Assembly: GCA_963580285.1 (NCBI GenBank)
Contig: OY757023.1
Location: 87,383,108-87,447,107 of the forward strand
Reading direction: 5' to 3'
From: Lucinisca nassula
Taxonomy: Eukaryota > Mollusca > Bivalvia > Lucinida > Lucinidae
DNA length: 64,000 nucleotides
The translations under genes were made by a program, and so were the position numbers. The notes beneath the pieces were generated by a model. It was given only the letters and a program-made list of their open reading frames with translations, did no database searches and had not been told where the DNA came from. Positions 62,636 to 64,000 of the stretch are shown piece by piece (within the stretch, counting starts at the first letter, position 1; every line of letters begins with the position of its first letter).

Positions 62636-64000
62636 GTATGTATCGTAGTTACGCTTGCTATAGTTATTATTTTTATTGGTTTAACAGCCCTTTCAAGATT
62701 ACTTCACTTATATCAACTTGATCGTTAATCAGAGGTGGAAAGACCTCGGTAGCAGCGTTGGCTCTTCATCATTTGGTCTCTCACCACTGCGGTTGGAGCC
62801 TCTCTCGGGTCACATGTGAGATGCCAAGTTCTGCAAGGGAGGTCAGGTGGTTTTTCTCTGGGCACATAGGTTTTTGCTCAAAATAAGTGAATGAATTTTG
62901 AAAGGGCCAAAAAAAAACACAAAAATCAGAGGTGGGCAAAAACTGGAGTACCCACCCAGATGCTTCAGCTGCAGGACTGTTGTCTAACACATGACTTTAG
63001 CCAGGCTGGAACCTACAGAGTGACAGACTAAATTAATAGAGTCAGCACTCTTACCCATTCGGCCATTGAGGCTTGTTGCTACAGTGAAACTTCAGTGCCT
63101 TGTTTACCATGGCCGAGTCAAAGATCATAGCCCAAGATAAAAGGAGGTATCCACATATTTTCTTGTTTCTGCATGAAAACATATGTTGTGGGTACTCATT
63201 AGAAGCACCTCACAGAGGTGCTTCAAATGAGTACCAACAACATAGGTTTTGATGCAGAAATAAGAAAAATATCAGTCGCGAGGCACTTCTAATGAGTACC
63301 CACAATGTAATTGTTTTCGTGGAGAAATAAGAAAAAATTCAGTACTTTTCAGATGAAAAAAGGGCCTTATCTGGAGCTATGAAAAATGCTCTTGATCCCT
63401 AGGATTTATTCCACAGCTCCTGGTAAGAAATGGTGAGGGATAATTTAGGGAGATTCACTTCTTTTGTTGTCAAAATGTATGCTGTGTGTTATTGTTAGAA
63501 TCTAGAGAGTACAAACAATATACCTTTATTGTGTAAGACACAAAGTAAAAAATGTGCCTAAATTGTTCATTACGAAAACACTCTTGTGCAAATCACTGCA
63601 AATTTTACCGTCGTAAAAATGAAAAGTTTAAGATGAAAAATTGTGATAATAGTGATAGAATCTAGAGAGTACACACAATATACCTTTATTTTATAGGACA
63701 TACAGTAAAACATGTACCTGAATTGTTCATATCGAAATTACGCCTATACAAATACACTGTAAATTTTACCCTCGTAAAAATGAAAAGTTTAAGATAAAAA
63801 ATTGTGATATTTTTTTCTTATTTCTGCTCAAAATATAAATTGTAGGTACATATTAGAACCGTCTCATCGAGGCAGTTATAACGATTACCCACAATCTATA
63901 TTTTAGTGGAAATAGGAAAAATAAGGTTTATCCCTGTAAACCCCAGTTTTTACTTTATACAAGTGAGGTTCAAGAGGGTCAAAACTATATAGGCAGGTTT
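62636..64000. other. intron 18, start
   Basis: Holds a SINE-like element (62725-62990) running into related sequence to about 63075, and palindromic MITE copies (about 63140-63360, 63465-63550, 63560-64000), the last with a tandem duplication around 'gatagaatctagagagtaca'. The next exon, expected to start with the Asp of TGD, is not in the window. Confidence 0.7.

Overview
The window is a piece of a large, repeat-rich metazoan genome, most likely a bivalve mollusc. The evidence is long GT-AG introns, tRNA-derived SINEs, very many fold-back MITEs, and tandem-repeat elements of the DINE/'pearl' kind known from oysters and clams. I cannot name the species from sequence alone.

The only host gene I can support is one P5B-type P-type ATPase (ATP13A2/ATP13A3-like, a polyamine-transporting ATPase family) on the + strand. 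Eighteen exons were assembled by hand between 4883 and 62635. All boundaries are GT-AG, every intron phase matches its neighbour, and together they encode about 710 residues without a stop. They run from the N-terminal membrane segment through the actuator domain (TGES), M4 (PPALP), the phosphorylation site (DKTGT, split by an intron) and the N domain (KGSPE), up to the MVTG of the P domain. The initiator-Met exon lies upstream or was not recognised. The rest of the P domain and the C-terminal membrane helices lie beyond the right edge. Exon 15 is present three times in tandem (142-bp period). The end of exon 1, with its splice donor, has expanded into a 40-bp minisatellite in intron 1.

The introns are almost wholly mobile DNA. 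1-4882: a Helentron-like tandem-repeat element carrying a duplicated SINE, plus MITE pieces. 5051-13086: the exon-derived minisatellite, a second copy of the first Helentron-like element, MITEs and SINEs. 13178-24882: minisatellites, another tandem-repeat element, and an intact mariner (D,D34D transposase, perfect 26-bp terminal repeats) sitting inside a 32-bp minisatellite. 27405-30867: a truncated minus-strand retroelement with a 22-bp target duplication. 34094-40714: a nest in which a fold-back MITE holds a truncated Jockey/CR1-like LINE with a 66-bp target duplication, and a pogo/Tigger-type element sits in one of the duplicates. 41970-55497: more Helentron-like elements, SINEs and hairpin MITEs. 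55896-64000: further SINEs and MITEs around exons 16-18.

The least expected pattern is a hairpin core of about 60 nt, with arms starting near AAACAGTGTAGACCC. It recurs inside at least five MITE families that have different ends, and its arms differ between copies yet stay complementary. The elements interact mainly by nesting. The ATPase appears intact despite them, so they act as intron filler, with a few lying within 7-30 bp of splice sites.
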